Origin: Bacteroidales bacterium
Lineage (GTDB): Bacteria; Bacteroidota; Bacteroidia; Bacteroidales; UBA932
Direction of reading: 5' to 3'
Length of the DNA stretch: 64,000 nucleotides
NCBI GenBank assembly: GCA_012728975.1
Contig: JAAYDZ010000027.1
Location: 1-64,000, forward strand
Shown here: piece after piece, positions 15,964 through 24,646 of the stretch
Position numbering within the stretch: the stretch's first letter is position 1
Layout: the number at the start of each line of letters is the position of its first letter
Translations under genes and position numbers: made by a program
Notes under the pieces: model-generated
What the model saw: the letters and a program-made list of their open reading frames with translations, nothing else
The model's database searches: none
What the model was told of the DNA's origin: nothing

Positions 15964-17160
15964 TTATAATATTCTTCTAGATCTGCTCTCCCTGGTAAGC
16001 ACCATCTTTTCGTAATCAACATTGTCAATAAGAACTATGCCCGGTCTTTTGCCGGGTGTAAACGATCCGAAGCGCTCTTCCACACCGACAGCACAAGCTC
16101 CGTTGATACAACACCACTTTAATATCTCCTCAAGCGGGATATGTGGGAAGTGCCCCTGGATGCAGCGGACCTCTTCCACTATCGAAAGCTGCAGGTTGCT
16201 CGAAAGACTATCGGTGCCGACACAGATGGTGAGATTGTTGGCCATCAATAGATCGAGTGGGGGCAACATCCTATGTATAAATATGTTGGAGAGTGGACAG
16301 ACTGCCCAATAGGGGTTTTTGAGGACTTTAAGTGCCTCATCAATGCTTTCCTGGTCAGTAACCGTATTATGGACCAGTAGTACACGTCCCTCAATAGGAG
16401 CCTTCACTTCCTTCTGTAGATTGTCAAGAAAATATTTTAGAGCGGATTCGCCCGTTACCGGTGGCATTGAGCAGCCGCGTGCTTTGTAATCCTCTGCAAG
16501 CTCCCCCGTGCCGTATCTTATCATATCCTCCTCCTGGTCGCTCTCCTGGTTGTGGTAGGAGATATATCCTGACTTAAGTCCCTCAGCTGCCGATAGACGG
16601 TTGAGCAGCGGACTCATCGTATAGGGAGAGTGGGGGGTAGGTGTGGCATCAAGTCCCATATTTGTGGCCTTCTCCTGGAGTTTAATCGCTTCCGCAAGTA
16701 TCTGCGGGGCATCTTCCGGCTCAGTACCGAACACTTCCAAATAGGTGCGTGTATAGATAGGAGAAGAGGCTTTACATTCGAAACTCTCGTCGCAGTTGCT
16801 TATATCAGCCATTACCGAGACACCTTCAGCATACATTTGCTCCATCTGCTCTGTCAGCGCAGCGATTCGTTCTTCCTGACTTACTGTCAAGCGCAACGCA
16901 TTGATCTGCTGTATGAATCCATCCATACCTGTGCCCTGACGGAATAGACCCTTCATATGAGAGAGTTCGACGTGGCAGTGAGCATTGGTAAACCCCGGAA
17001 CAAGTATACCTTCCAGATATTCTGCCGACATTATACTTTTTGTACCAATACTCTCCTCAGAACCATAAGAGAGGATTGTACCCTCTTCGTCAACTTCCAC
17101 ATATCCGTTTTTGATTGGTTTTCCGTCAATTGGGAAAATATAATCGGCTCTATATATCAT
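15964..17160 (-). CDS. Amidohydrolase, aminofutalosine-deaminase-like
   Basis: A TIM-barrel metal-dependent hydrolase of 398 residues. The first metal motif is AHCHVELSHM near residue 61. TPHSPYTMSP, a substrate-site HNQESDQEE, LVHNTV and the metal-binding Asp in VGTDSLSSN follow in family order. This pattern fits deaminases of the cytosine/adenosine type and, among Bacteroidota, proteins annotated as aminofutalosine deaminase (menaquinone via futalosine). The assignment is by motif spacing only; other deaminases cannot be excluded. It begins inside the stop of the DUF4296 gene (ATGA overlap) and is followed 9 bases later by the radical SAM gene. Confidence 0.75.
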   Translation of the reverse strand: MIYRADYIFPIDGKPIKNGYVEVDEEGTILSYGSEESIGTKSIMSAEYLEGILVPGFTNAHCHVELSHMKGLFRQGTGMDGFIQQINALRLTVSQEERIAALTEQMEQMYAEGVSVMADISNCDESFECKASSPIYTRTYLEVFGTEPEDAPQILAEAIKLQEKATNMGLDATPTPHSPYTMSPLLNRLSAAEGLKSGYISYHNQESDQEEDMIRYGTGELAEDYKARGCSMPPVTGESALKYFLDNLQKEVKAPIEGRVLLVHNTVTDQESIDEALKVLKNPYWAVCPLSNIFIHRMLPPLDLLMANNLTICVGTDSLSSNLQLSIVEEVRCIQGHFPHIPLEEILKWCCINGACAVGVEERFGSFTPGKRPGIVLIDNVDYEKMVLTRESRSRRIL

Positions 17161-17747
17161 TTAGTTTTTTGTTGTTTGAATTTTTTACTGAGTTCAAGGA
17201 GTTCTTCTTTGGTCAGACGCTTTTCACGGGTGGTGATGCGACGATTTTTAGTATCGGGTAATTCCTGAACCGAGGTATCCTGAGCAGAAATATCCTGAAC
17301 GGAGGTATCTTGATCCGATGCCTCCTGTTCCGGAAATGCTATGTGCTCCTCGACGGGTGCTCCCTCATCAAAATCGACAGCCTCTTCCATAATCCTTCTA
17401 TCTTCATCCACACCCGGTTGCTGCAGTTCGGTAAGATATTGTTCGCGCTCTTTTAGCTTTGTTTCTACTGCTTTAATCATCTTGAGGAAACGCTCAGGAT
17501 CTCTAAGGTAAAAATGAATTGAATTGATAAACTCTTCTTCGGTATAGCCGTATTTGTCAAGCAGAGGGGCATAAACCCTCATGGAGTCACTCTGGGCTCT
17601 CATTTCCGGATAGTAGTCGACATAGTTGTCCAGAAGAGAGATCTCATAATAGATCTGTATCATCTTCTTTTCAGGGATATCAGCCCTGGGACCACAGGAG
17701 AGAGCTGTCAGCAGGAGTAAGAGTATAAGTATGCCTGTACGTTTCAT
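17157..17747 (-). CDS. DUF4296-type lipoprotein
   Basis: A 196-residue protein with a lipoprotein signal (leucine core followed by LTALSC, lipidated Cys near residue 18). The central region (PEKKMIQIYYEISLLDNYV and FLKMIKAVETKLK) matches the Bacteroidota family DUF4296, whose function is unknown. The C-terminal third is low complexity, holding a five-residue repeat QDTSV-QDISA-QDTSV and a very basic end (KFKQQKTK). I use the ATG at 17747 rather than the GTG one codon upstream. It is first gene of the three-gene unit with the amidohydrolase and radical SAM genes, which may be a chance grouping. Confidence 0.75.
   Translation of the reverse strand: MKRTGILILLLLLTALSCGPRADIPEKKMIQIYYEISLLDNYVDYYPEMRAQSDSMRVYAPLLDKYGYTEEEFINSIHFYLRDPERFLKMIKAVETKLKEREQYLTELQQPGVDEDRRIMEEAVDFDEGAPVEEHIAFPEQEASDQDTSVQDISAQDTSVQELPDTKNRRITTREKRLTKEELLELSKKFKQQKTK
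17263..17322 (-). repeat. 15-base tandem repeat inside the DUF4296 gene
   Basis: Three units (17263-17277, 17278-17292, 17293-17307) and a decayed fourth, each beginning TCCTGA on the plus strand. They encode the QDTSV/QDISA repeat near the C-terminus. Because the unit is a multiple of three, copy-number change would alter length without shifting frame. Confidence 0.7.
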
Positions 17748-17772
17748 CACAGAAGTTTTGCCATTTAAACTC

Positions 17773-17802
17773 CAAATATAGCAATTTTTATACCTATCTT
17801 TG
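17773..17802. promoter_or_regulatory. Divergent -7 boxes between the DUF4296 gene and purD
   Basis: TATATTTG on the minus strand (17773-17780) faces the DUF4296 gene, and TATCTTTG on the plus strand (17795-17802) faces purD 22 bases before its ATG. A minus-strand TTTG at 17804-17807 is 23 bases from its -7 box, longer than the usual 19 or so. Confidence 0.5.
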
Positions 17803-17823
17803 TCAAAATTAGTTTCAACTGAT

Positions 17824-19104
17824 ATGAATATCCTTGTATTGGGTTCGGGCGGAAGGGAAAGTGCTTTAGCCTGGAAATTATCCCGCAGTCCTCTTGCAGG
17901 GCATCTTTACTGTATGCCGGGTAACCCCGGCACTGCCTCTTTTGCAACAAATGTGAATTGCAGTCTTTCAGATTTCGAATCTATCGCGCAACATATTTCC
18001 GACTTGTCGGTCGATATGCTAGTCGTGGGTCCTGAAAACCCCCTTGTTGAGGGGATTACTGATTTTCTCCACGAGAGGATGCCTTCACTTATGGCTATTG
18101 GTCCCGGTTGTGATGGGGCAAGGCTTGAAGGCAGTAAGGATTTTGCCAAGGCTTTTATGACAAGGTACTCTATTCCTACTGCTGCATACAGGACTTTCGA
18201 GAGTTCTCAACTCGAAGATGCTAATGTTTTTCTGGAGCAGTTAAAGCCTCCTTATGTTCTCAAGGCAGATGGTCTTGCTGCCGGCAAGGGCGTAATAATC
18301 AGCGATTCCCTAGAAGAGGCCCGTCAGGAGCTTGCCTCAATGTTTGAAGGCCGTTTCGGTGATGCAGGTGCTAAAGTGGTGATAGAGGAATACCTTTCCG
18401 GTATTGAGCTCTCTGTTTTCGTTTTGACTGACGGCAGTGATTATCTGATGCTTCCTAATGCTAAAGACTATAAAAGAATAGGCGAAGGTGATACGGGGCC
18501 CAATACCGGTGGCATGGGGTCGGTATCCCCGGTTCCTTTTGCTGATGATCTCTTTATGTCTAAAGTCGAAGAGCGCATTGTAAAGCCTACTGTGCGCGGT
18601 ATTGCAGCGGAGGGAATGGATTATTGCGGCTTCATATTCATAGGTTTGATGAATTGCGCCGGTGATCCTTATGTGATAGAGTATAATGTTAGGATGGGAG
18701 ATCCTGAATGCGAGTCAGTCGTTAGGCGTATTGACAGCGATCTGCTGGAGCATCTTCAGGCCGCCGCAAAGGGTACTCTCTCATCGGAGAAGATAGTGGT
18801 ATCGCCTAAGAGTTCGGTTACAGTGATGGCGGTTTCCGGTGGATATCCGGGAAGTTATGGCAAGGGATTTCCGATTTCGGGACTAGACACTGACTCCGGA
18901 GAAGATGATATTGTTCTGTTTCATGCTGGTACTGCTGTTTCAGGAGCTGAAGTGGTGACATCCGGTGGCAGAGTGCTGGCAGTTACATCCCTGGCTGATT
19001 CTTTGAAGGAGGCACGAATAGCCTCCTACAGAAGGCTCTCTGATATTTCATTCGAAGGCATCTTTTACCGCAACGATATAGGCAGCGACTTGTTGGATTT
19101 CTGA
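17824..19104 (+). CDS. purD: Phosphoribosylamine-glycine ligase
   Basis: Second step of purine synthesis: joins phosphoribosylamine and glycine with ATP. It starts at ATG 17824 with MNILVLGSGGRESALAW; an upstream TTG in frame is not needed. The ATP-grasp core shows VLKADGLAAGKGV near residue 143, the phosphate loop, GPNTGGMGSVSPVP near 223 and YNVRMGDPECESV near 285. Length 426 is normal. The gene stands alone among purine genes here, with purE 15 kb away. The downstream membrane-protein gene starts 15 bases after the stop. Confidence 0.97.
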   Translation: MNILVLGSGGRESALAWKLSRSPLAGHLYCMPGNPGTASFATNVNCSLSDFESIAQHISDLSVDMLVVGPENPLVEGITDFLHERMPSLMAIGPGCDGARLEGSKDFAKAFMTRYSIPTAAYRTFESSQLEDANVFLEQLKPPYVLKADGLAAGKGVIISDSLEEARQELASMFEGRFGDAGAKVVIEEYLSGIELSVFVLTDGSDYLMLPNAKDYKRIGEGDTGPNTGGMGSVSPVPFADDLFMSKVEERIVKPTVRGIAAEGMDYCGFIFIGLMNCAGDPYVIEYNVRMGDPECESVVRRIDSDLLEHLQAAAKGTLSSEKIVVSPKSSVTVMAVSGGYPGSYGKGFPISGLDTDSGEDDIVLFHAGTAVSGAEVVTSGGRVLAVTSLADSLKEARIASYRRLSDISFEGIFYRNDIGSDLLDF

Positions 19105-19119
19105 TAATGAGAGGGTAAA

Positions 19120-20106
19120 GTGAGTACATCAAAGATAAATGGAAGGACGATAGTACTGCTGATTTTGGCGGTATTGCTCTACGTGAGTGCCTTCTTTGTC
19201 GATACGGGACTTATGGATTATGATGCAGTGCTACCCTTTGGCAGTCAGGGTTTTCTTGACACGGTATTCGGTGCTACCACCCTATCCTATATTCTATCGG
19301 TTGTTTTTCTAATAATTACAGCAGTCAGCATCTATTCGTTTAATATGATGTACACTACCGGCATCAACTATCTGCTGCCGGTGCTTTATGTCTTCCTTGT
19401 GGTATACAATCCGAGGGTGATCTTTTTCTCGCCCTTTCATATTGTGGCGCTGCTGCTGCTTTGGTCGCTCGTTTTCTCTGCCCGATACCGCAATTCTGTC
19501 CAGTATTTGAGCAATAACTTTGTTTCGTTTTTTCTATTTAGCACTGCATCTGTCTTCTTTCCACCCCTGGTGTGGCTATTTCCTTTGATAATACTTGTCA
19601 ATTTGAGGGCTTCAGAGGAGAAGTTTAAATATATATTTACCTCATTGCTCGGAGTGTTCACTCCGATGGTGATGGTTGGTGCAATATGCTATATATTTGG
19701 TGGAAATAAACTTCTGAATGGATTGACAGTCTCTTTCTGGGGTTCGATGAGTGCTTTTGGCAGACATTCTTTTGATTTTTCTGCGGTAGAAATAGCAACC
19801 GCTCTTTTCCTTATCAGTTTTGCTTTGATCGCAACGTTTTATGTGCTACGCAATCTCAACCGTTACAAGATTATTCATTCAAATACTTGTATCAGAATTA
19901 TATTTTTTGCGATACTGATTTTACTTATTTGTGCGGTTTTTGTTACCGATAACCGAGATCCTTACGGCGTGATGCTTTATGTGCCTGTTTCACTGATTCT
20001 TTTTGAATATCTATCCTCACCTAAAAACAACAAGGGTGCTATGATATTCTACATAGTGGTTTCCGGTCTTGCAATAATTTCCAGAATTATTGTCTTCGTA
20101 CGCTAG
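19120..20106 (+). CDS. Multi-pass membrane protein, function unknown
   Basis: A 328-residue protein with roughly nine or ten predicted membrane helices and short loops. I see no catalytic motif. The N-terminus (STSKINGRTIVLLILAVLL) and clustered aromatic residues in the helices are like a family of uncharacterised Bacteroidota membrane proteins. The start is GTG at 19120, preceded by GAGGG; no ATG occurs before residue 31. It follows purD closely and may be co-transcribed. Its stop codon shares the palindrome CTAG with the stop of the convergent acyltransferase gene. Confidence 0.6.
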   Translation: MSTSKINGRTIVLLILAVLLYVSAFFVDTGLMDYDAVLPFGSQGFLDTVFGATTLSYILSVVFLIITAVSIYSFNMMYTTGINYLLPVLYVFLVVYNPRVIFFSPFHIVALLLLWSLVFSARYRNSVQYLSNNFVSFFLFSTASVFFPPLVWLFPLIILVNLRASEEKFKYIFTSLLGVFTPMVMVGAICYIFGGNKLLNGLTVSFWGSMSAFGRHSFDFSAVEIATALFLISFALIATFYVLRNLNRYKIIHSNTCIRIIFFAILILLICAVFVTDNRDPYGVMLYVPVSLILFEYLSSPKNNKGAMIFYIVVSGLAIISRIIVFVR

Positions 20107-20666
20107 ATACCATCCATAAAGTCGAAGCATCCGTCATGAAAGCCTTTGAGGTCCATGGCCTTGTAGATTTTTTGAATTTCACGAAGATCCGCCATTGGGT
20201 CATCCGTCAGCTCAAATCTCTCCCCGTATCCTATAACTTTGCGTCCCCAATCAAAATAACCCAGATAGACCGGGACACCGGTTGCTTTTGCAATGGTATG
20301 AAATCCTAGTTTCCATCTTTTGACAGCCTTACGTGTTCCTTCGGGAGCAAGTGCCAGATGAAATTTTTCGCGGGAATTAAAAATATCAATCATCTGTCTT
20401 ATGACTGAGGCCCCGCTGCTGCGGTCAATAGGGACCCCATGGAGTTTTTTTAGCAACCAACCCAGAGGCCAGAAAAACAGCTCCTTTTTGATCATGCATT
20501 TTGCTTCTCCCCCGATCGCCATGTAATAGAGATAAGAGACAGCAAAATCCCAGATGGATGTATGGGGTACCCCCAGTATGATGCATTTGTCTTCAGGTAC
20601 GGGGGTATCGTGAGTAACTTTCCAGCCCAGACTTTTCAGAAGAAATTTACAGAATTTGCGCCACAT
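20103..20666 (-). CDS. Lysophospholipid acyltransferase family protein (PlsC-like)
   Basis: A 187-residue member of the glycerol-3-phosphate/1-acyl-glycerol-3-phosphate acyltransferase superfamily. The catalytic H-x4-D box is HTSIWD near residue 36, the glycerophosphate-contact region is around GVPIDR (near 77) and the third block is PEGTRK near 109. It is shorter than standard PlsC and has no clear membrane helix, so it is probably peripheral. The acyl acceptor is unknown. Its ATG overlaps the last base of the parE stop, so it is translated from the parE transcript. Confidence 0.85.
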   Translation of the reverse strand: MWRKFCKFLLKSLGWKVTHDTPVPEDKCIILGVPHTSIWDFAVSYLYYMAIGGEAKCMIKKELFFWPLGWLLKKLHGVPIDRSSGASVIRQMIDIFNSREKFHLALAPEGTRKAVKRWKLGFHTIAKATGVPVYLGYFDWGRKVIGYGERFELTDDPMADLREIQKIYKAMDLKGFHDGCFDFMDGI

Positions 20667-22603
20667 TATTGAACTTCTTCGGTGTTGTTGATATCGGAAC
20701 GGAGATTGTTCCTAATGAATTTCTGTCTTATGGGTGTGTTGGTGCCCATATAGAACTCTATTATATCGTTGATATTCTCCTCCTTTGTAAGGCGTACTGC
20801 TTCAAGACGCATTTCCGGTCCTATAAAGCCCTTAAATTCTTCTGGAGAAATCTCTCCAAGTCCTTTGAAACGCGTTATTTCAGCCTTTTTGCCTAGTTTG
20901 CTGACAGCTTTGTCTTTCTCTGCCGAATTGTAGCAGTAGATGTTAGTTTTCTTGTCAGTTACCCTGAATAGCGGAGTTTTAAGTATATAGAGGTGCCCCA
21001 TACGCACTAGATCCGGGTGGAACTTTAGGAAAAAGGTGAGTAGCAGCAGACGAATATGCATTCCGTCCACATCGGCATCAGTGGCGATTACCACATTGTT
21101 GTAGCGCAGGTTTTCAATATCCTCTTCAATACCGAGTGCAGACTGTAATAGGCAGAGTTCTTCGTTACGATCCACATAGAGGTCCTTTTTGGAGGCCTTG
21201 GCGCAGTTAAAGGGTTTACCCTTGAGGCTGAATACAGCCTGAGTGTTTGCATCTCTGCTGGAGGTGATGGATCCTGATGCTGAATCACCCTCGGTAATGA
21301 ATATTGTGGTCTCTTTTGCCTGAGGATGCATTTCGCTTCTGGTAGTCTTGTCATTATAGTGGACCCTGCAGTCCCTGAGTTTTTTATTGTAGACGTTGGC
21401 TTTTTTGAGACGTTCCCTGGTCTTTCTGCTCACTTTTGAGATGGCAGTCCGCTCCTGTTCCGACTCCTGTATCTTTTTTAGGATAATGTCTGCCACATCC
21501 AGATTTTTGTGTAGATAGTTATCCAGTTCAGTCATCAGAAAATCGGTCATCGTCTTTGATATAGTTGGACCGTGGGTGCCATCCTGTTTGTTCTGCCACA
21601 TATATTTGGATCCCAGCTGCACCTTTGTCTGTCCTTCAAACTCCGGTTCCTGAATGCGAACACTGACTGCGCCTATTATTGATTGGCGAATGTCCACAGG
21701 GTTAAAGTCTTTTTTGTAATAGTCTCGGAGTGTCTTAGTCAGTGCCTCTCTGAATGCCGAGAGGTGTGTGCCGCCGAGTGTTGTATTTTGTCCGTTTACA
21801 AAGGAGTGTATATTCTCTCCGTAATCATTGCCGTGAGTGAAGACTATCTCGATATCCCCGTTTTTCAGGTGAATAGGGGGGTAGAGCGGCTCTTCGACCA
21901 AATTGTCGTTGAGAAGATCCAGCAGCCCGTTCTCGGATTTGTAGTCGGTGCCGTTGAAACTGAGTTTGAGACCTACGTTTAGATAGGAATAGTTGCGGAG
22001 CATCGTATCGATATACTCCATGTTGTATGTATAGGGTTCGAAGAGTGTATCATCGGGCACAAAAGTCACCAGAGTTCCGTTTTTCTCCGTAGTTGGTGCC
22101 GGAGTGAAGTCCGGAGTGGTGAGAATGCCCTTTTCGTATTCAAGAGCAAGAGTCTCTCCGGAACGAAAGGATTGTACTGTGAAATGTGAGGAGAGGGCGT
22201 TAACAGCCTTCAGGCCGACACCATTCATACCTACCGATTTCTGGAAAGTCTTATCATCAAACTTTGCTCCTGTGTGGAGTTTGGTCACAGCTGCGTCAAG
22301 TTGGTTGACACTCTTGTCTTTCTCGCTAAAGCCGAAAGGAATACCACGTCCATAGTCTCTTATATGGATTTTCTTCTCTTCGATCTCCATGTTGATTTGT
22401 TTACCGTAACCCATGGCAAACTCATCAATGGAGTTGTCAATCACCTCTTTCATCAGCACATACATTCCGTCGTTCGGTTCGGTACCATCTCCGAGGCGTC
22501 CAATGTACATGCCCGGCCTAAGTCTTATATGTTCAAGGTCTTCCAGAGTGACGATGCTGTCATCATCATACACATGATTATTAAGTTTATCTGTTTGTTC
22601 CAT
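20666..22603 (-). CDS. parE: DNA topoisomerase IV subunit B
   Basis: ATPase subunit of the type IIA topoisomerase that decatenates daughter chromosomes. The GHKL ATPase domain has KEVIDNSIDEF (Mg-binding Asn), DYGRGIPFG and VGMNGVGLKAVNAL. The transducer follows, then the TOPRIM domain with EGDSASGS near residue 440 and DADVDGMH near 512. Length 645 and the spelling of the first motif are those of Bacteroidota ParE rather than GyrB. The expected partner parC is not adjacent; instead the acyltransferase gene follows with a one-base overlap. Confidence 0.93.
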   Translation of the reverse strand: MEQTDKLNNHVYDDDSIVTLEDLEHIRLRPGMYIGRLGDGTEPNDGMYVLMKEVIDNSIDEFAMGYGKQINMEIEEKKIHIRDYGRGIPFGFSEKDKSVNQLDAAVTKLHTGAKFDDKTFQKSVGMNGVGLKAVNALSSHFTVQSFRSGETLALEYEKGILTTPDFTPAPTTEKNGTLVTFVPDDTLFEPYTYNMEYIDTMLRNYSYLNVGLKLSFNGTDYKSENGLLDLLNDNLVEEPLYPPIHLKNGDIEIVFTHGNDYGENIHSFVNGQNTTLGGTHLSAFREALTKTLRDYYKKDFNPVDIRQSIIGAVSVRIQEPEFEGQTKVQLGSKYMWQNKQDGTHGPTISKTMTDFLMTELDNYLHKNLDVADIILKKIQESEQERTAISKVSRKTRERLKKANVYNKKLRDCRVHYNDKTTRSEMHPQAKETTIFITEGDSASGSITSSRDANTQAVFSLKGKPFNCAKASKKDLYVDRNEELCLLQSALGIEEDIENLRYNNVVIATDADVDGMHIRLLLLTFFLKFHPDLVRMGHLYILKTPLFRVTDKKTNIYCYNSAEKDKAVSKLGKKAEITRFKGLGEISPEEFKGFIGPEMRLEAVRLTKEENINDIIEFYMGTNTPIRQKFIRNNLRSDINNTEEVQ

Positions 22604-22634
22604 CTATTGTTATTTCATTTTTACAATATGAGCG

Positions 22635-22683
22635 CAAATATAGCACTTTTTGTACCTTTATTGAGAAGAAAATCGTATTTTTG
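22635..22683. promoter_or_regulatory. Divergent -7 boxes between parE and mutA
   Basis: TATATTTG on the minus strand (22635-22642) precedes parE by 31 bases. TATTTTTG on the plus strand (22676-22683) precedes mutA by 52 bases, giving an AT-rich leader of about 45 bases. No cobalamin-riboswitch-like structure fits in this 132-base spacer. Confidence 0.55.
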
Positions 22684-22735
22684 CAAGATATTCAAAGGTA
22701 ATATCTAAAACAATATAATAAAAACTTTATAATTT

Positions 22736-24634
22736 ATGGCTAACAAACTTTTTTCTGAATTTCCTCCGGTTCCTACCGAGAAATGGGAAGAGGTAATTAT
22801 CAAAGATCTGAAGGGGGCCGACTACGACAAGAGACTTGTATGGAGGACCCATGAAGGGTTCAATGTGCGTCCCTATTATCGTGCTGAAGATCTGAAGAAT
22901 CTTAGGTATATGGGTAGCAGACCCGGATGTTTTCCTTTTGTCAGAGGAGCAAAGAAGGATAACGAGTGGTATATCCATCAGGGTATCCCAGCTTTCGACG
23001 GTAATTTTGCCAAGGCTAATTCCGAAGCAAAGGTACTGTTGACAAAAGGTCTCGAATCCATTGGATTTTATCTTGATACCACCAAGGTTCATACCAAAGA
23101 GGATTACGCACTCCTTCTTAAGGGTATAGACCTGACAGTTGTTCCCGTATCATTCTGTGGGTGCTCAATCCAAAATATTGAGTCTCTCACCGGATTCCTC
23201 GCTTATGTTGATTCTCTCGGAGTTGACAAAGAGGCAGTCAATGCAATATTTGATTTTAACCCTTTGATGACTCTTACCACAAAGGGCTATTTCTGTGAGG
23301 AGACCTCTTTCGAGAAACTTGCCGAGTGTGTGAAAGCGACGCAGGAATACAAAAATATCCGTGTTATCACTGTAGATGCGACAACTTTCAATGGAGCAGG
23401 TGCTTCCTCCACACAGGAACTTGCATTTGCCCTGGCTGAAGGCAGCGAATATATTTCACGCCTGACGGATCTGGGACTTTCACCAAAGGATGTTGCTAAA
23501 AAGATGCTATTTGTCTTCTCTGTGGGTAGCTCATACTTTATGGAAATTGCAAAGTTTCGTGCAGCTCGTATGCTTTGGGCTAATGTTGTTGAGGCGTATG
23601 GCGTTGACTCCGACTGTGCAAAGAAGATGAAGATTTTTGCATATACCAGCGAGTGGAACCAGACAGTATATGATTCATATGTGAATATGCTTCGAGCAAC
23701 TACTGAAGCGATGAGTGCTGCTCTCGCAGGTGTCGATTATCTCGAGGTAGTGCCTTTTGACTTCGCTTATCAGGTACCAGGTGAATTCTCCGGCAGGATT
23801 GCACGTAACATACAGAGTATCCTTAAGGAAGAGTCAAACTTCAACAGGGTTGTTGACCCTGCTGCAGGTTCTTACTATGTCGAAAACCTAACCAACTCTC
23901 TGGCAGAAGCTGCCTGGAAACTTTTCAGAGATGTAGAAAGTGCCGGTGGATATGTGGTGAAGTTTAAAGAGGGCTTTATCCAGTCTGAAATTAAAGCTGT
24001 TTCCGACAACAAAGACAAGAACATTGCTACCCGTAGGGAGACCCTCCTCGGTACAAACCAGTACCCTAATTTCCTCGAAGTTGCTGAGGAGAACATTACA
24101 AAGGAGATTGTTTCCAGAGAGATCCCCACTCTTATGGGTATGAAGATAGAAGAACCTTGCTGTTGTGGAAAGAAGATAGCTGAGCCACTCAGACCCTATC
24201 GCGGAGCTCAGGCATTTGAGGCTCTCCGCTTGGCTACTGACCGTAGCGGCAAAGAGCCCAGGGCATTCATGCTCACATTTGGCAATCTGGCCATGTGCCG
24301 TGCAAGAGCACAGTTCTCATCCAACTTCTTTGCCGTTGCAGGCATTAGAATTATCGACAACAACCGTTTCGATACTATTGAAGAGGGAGCAAAAGCTGCT
24401 CTTGAGTCGGGAGCTGAGATAGTGGTTGCCTGCTCCTCCGATGACGAATACGCAGAGGCAGTACCCCGGATTGCAAAGTTGCTCGGTGACAAGGCTATCC
24501 TGGTTGTTGCCGGAGACCCCGCTTGCAAAGAGGAATTGATTGCCGCGGGCATAAATAATTTTATCCATGTAAGAAGCAATGTTCTTGAAACTTTGAAAGA
24601 GTATCAGAAGATGCTTGGTATTTCAGAACTGTAA
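22736..24634 (+). CDS. mutA: Methylmalonyl-CoA mutase small subunit
   Basis: Non-catalytic partner of MutB. The heterodimer interconverts succinyl-CoA and (R)-methylmalonyl-CoA in the propionate pathway. The 632-residue chain keeps the mutase barrel (for example VGSSYFMEIAKFRAARMLWA and DPAAGSYYVENLT) and a degenerate cobalamin-binding-like domain at the C-terminus, which lacks the DxHxxG signature. This is the expected state for the small subunit. It begins MANKLFSEFPPVPTEKWEE and ends 12 bases before mutB. Confidence 0.97.
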   Translation: MANKLFSEFPPVPTEKWEEVIIKDLKGADYDKRLVWRTHEGFNVRPYYRAEDLKNLRYMGSRPGCFPFVRGAKKDNEWYIHQGIPAFDGNFAKANSEAKVLLTKGLESIGFYLDTTKVHTKEDYALLLKGIDLTVVPVSFCGCSIQNIESLTGFLAYVDSLGVDKEAVNAIFDFNPLMTLTTKGYFCEETSFEKLAECVKATQEYKNIRVITVDATTFNGAGASSTQELAFALAEGSEYISRLTDLGLSPKDVAKKMLFVFSVGSSYFMEIAKFRAARMLWANVVEAYGVDSDCAKKMKIFAYTSEWNQTVYDSYVNMLRATTEAMSAALAGVDYLEVVPFDFAYQVPGEFSGRIARNIQSILKEESNFNRVVDPAAGSYYVENLTNSLAEAAWKLFRDVESAGGYVVKFKEGFIQSEIKAVSDNKDKNIATRRETLLGTNQYPNFLEVAEENITKEIVSREIPTLMGMKIEEPCCCGKKIAEPLRPYRGAQAFEALRLATDRSGKEPRAFMLTFGNLAMCRARAQFSSNFFAVAGIRIIDNNRFDTIEEGAKAALESGAEIVVACSSDDEYAEAVPRIAKLLGDKAILVVAGDPACKEELIAAGINNFIHVRSNVLETLKEYQKMLGISEL

Positions 24635-24646
24635 AAATTGAAAGAT

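Noticed and set aside
17263..17322. CRISPR-like repeat in the DUF4296 gene.
   Set aside because: The 15-base units are directly adjacent, without spacers, and stay in frame with a protein repeat.
22604..22735. Cobalamin riboswitch upstream of mutA.
   Set aside because: The 132-base AT-rich spacer also holds the parE promoter and shows no B12-box or the needed helices.
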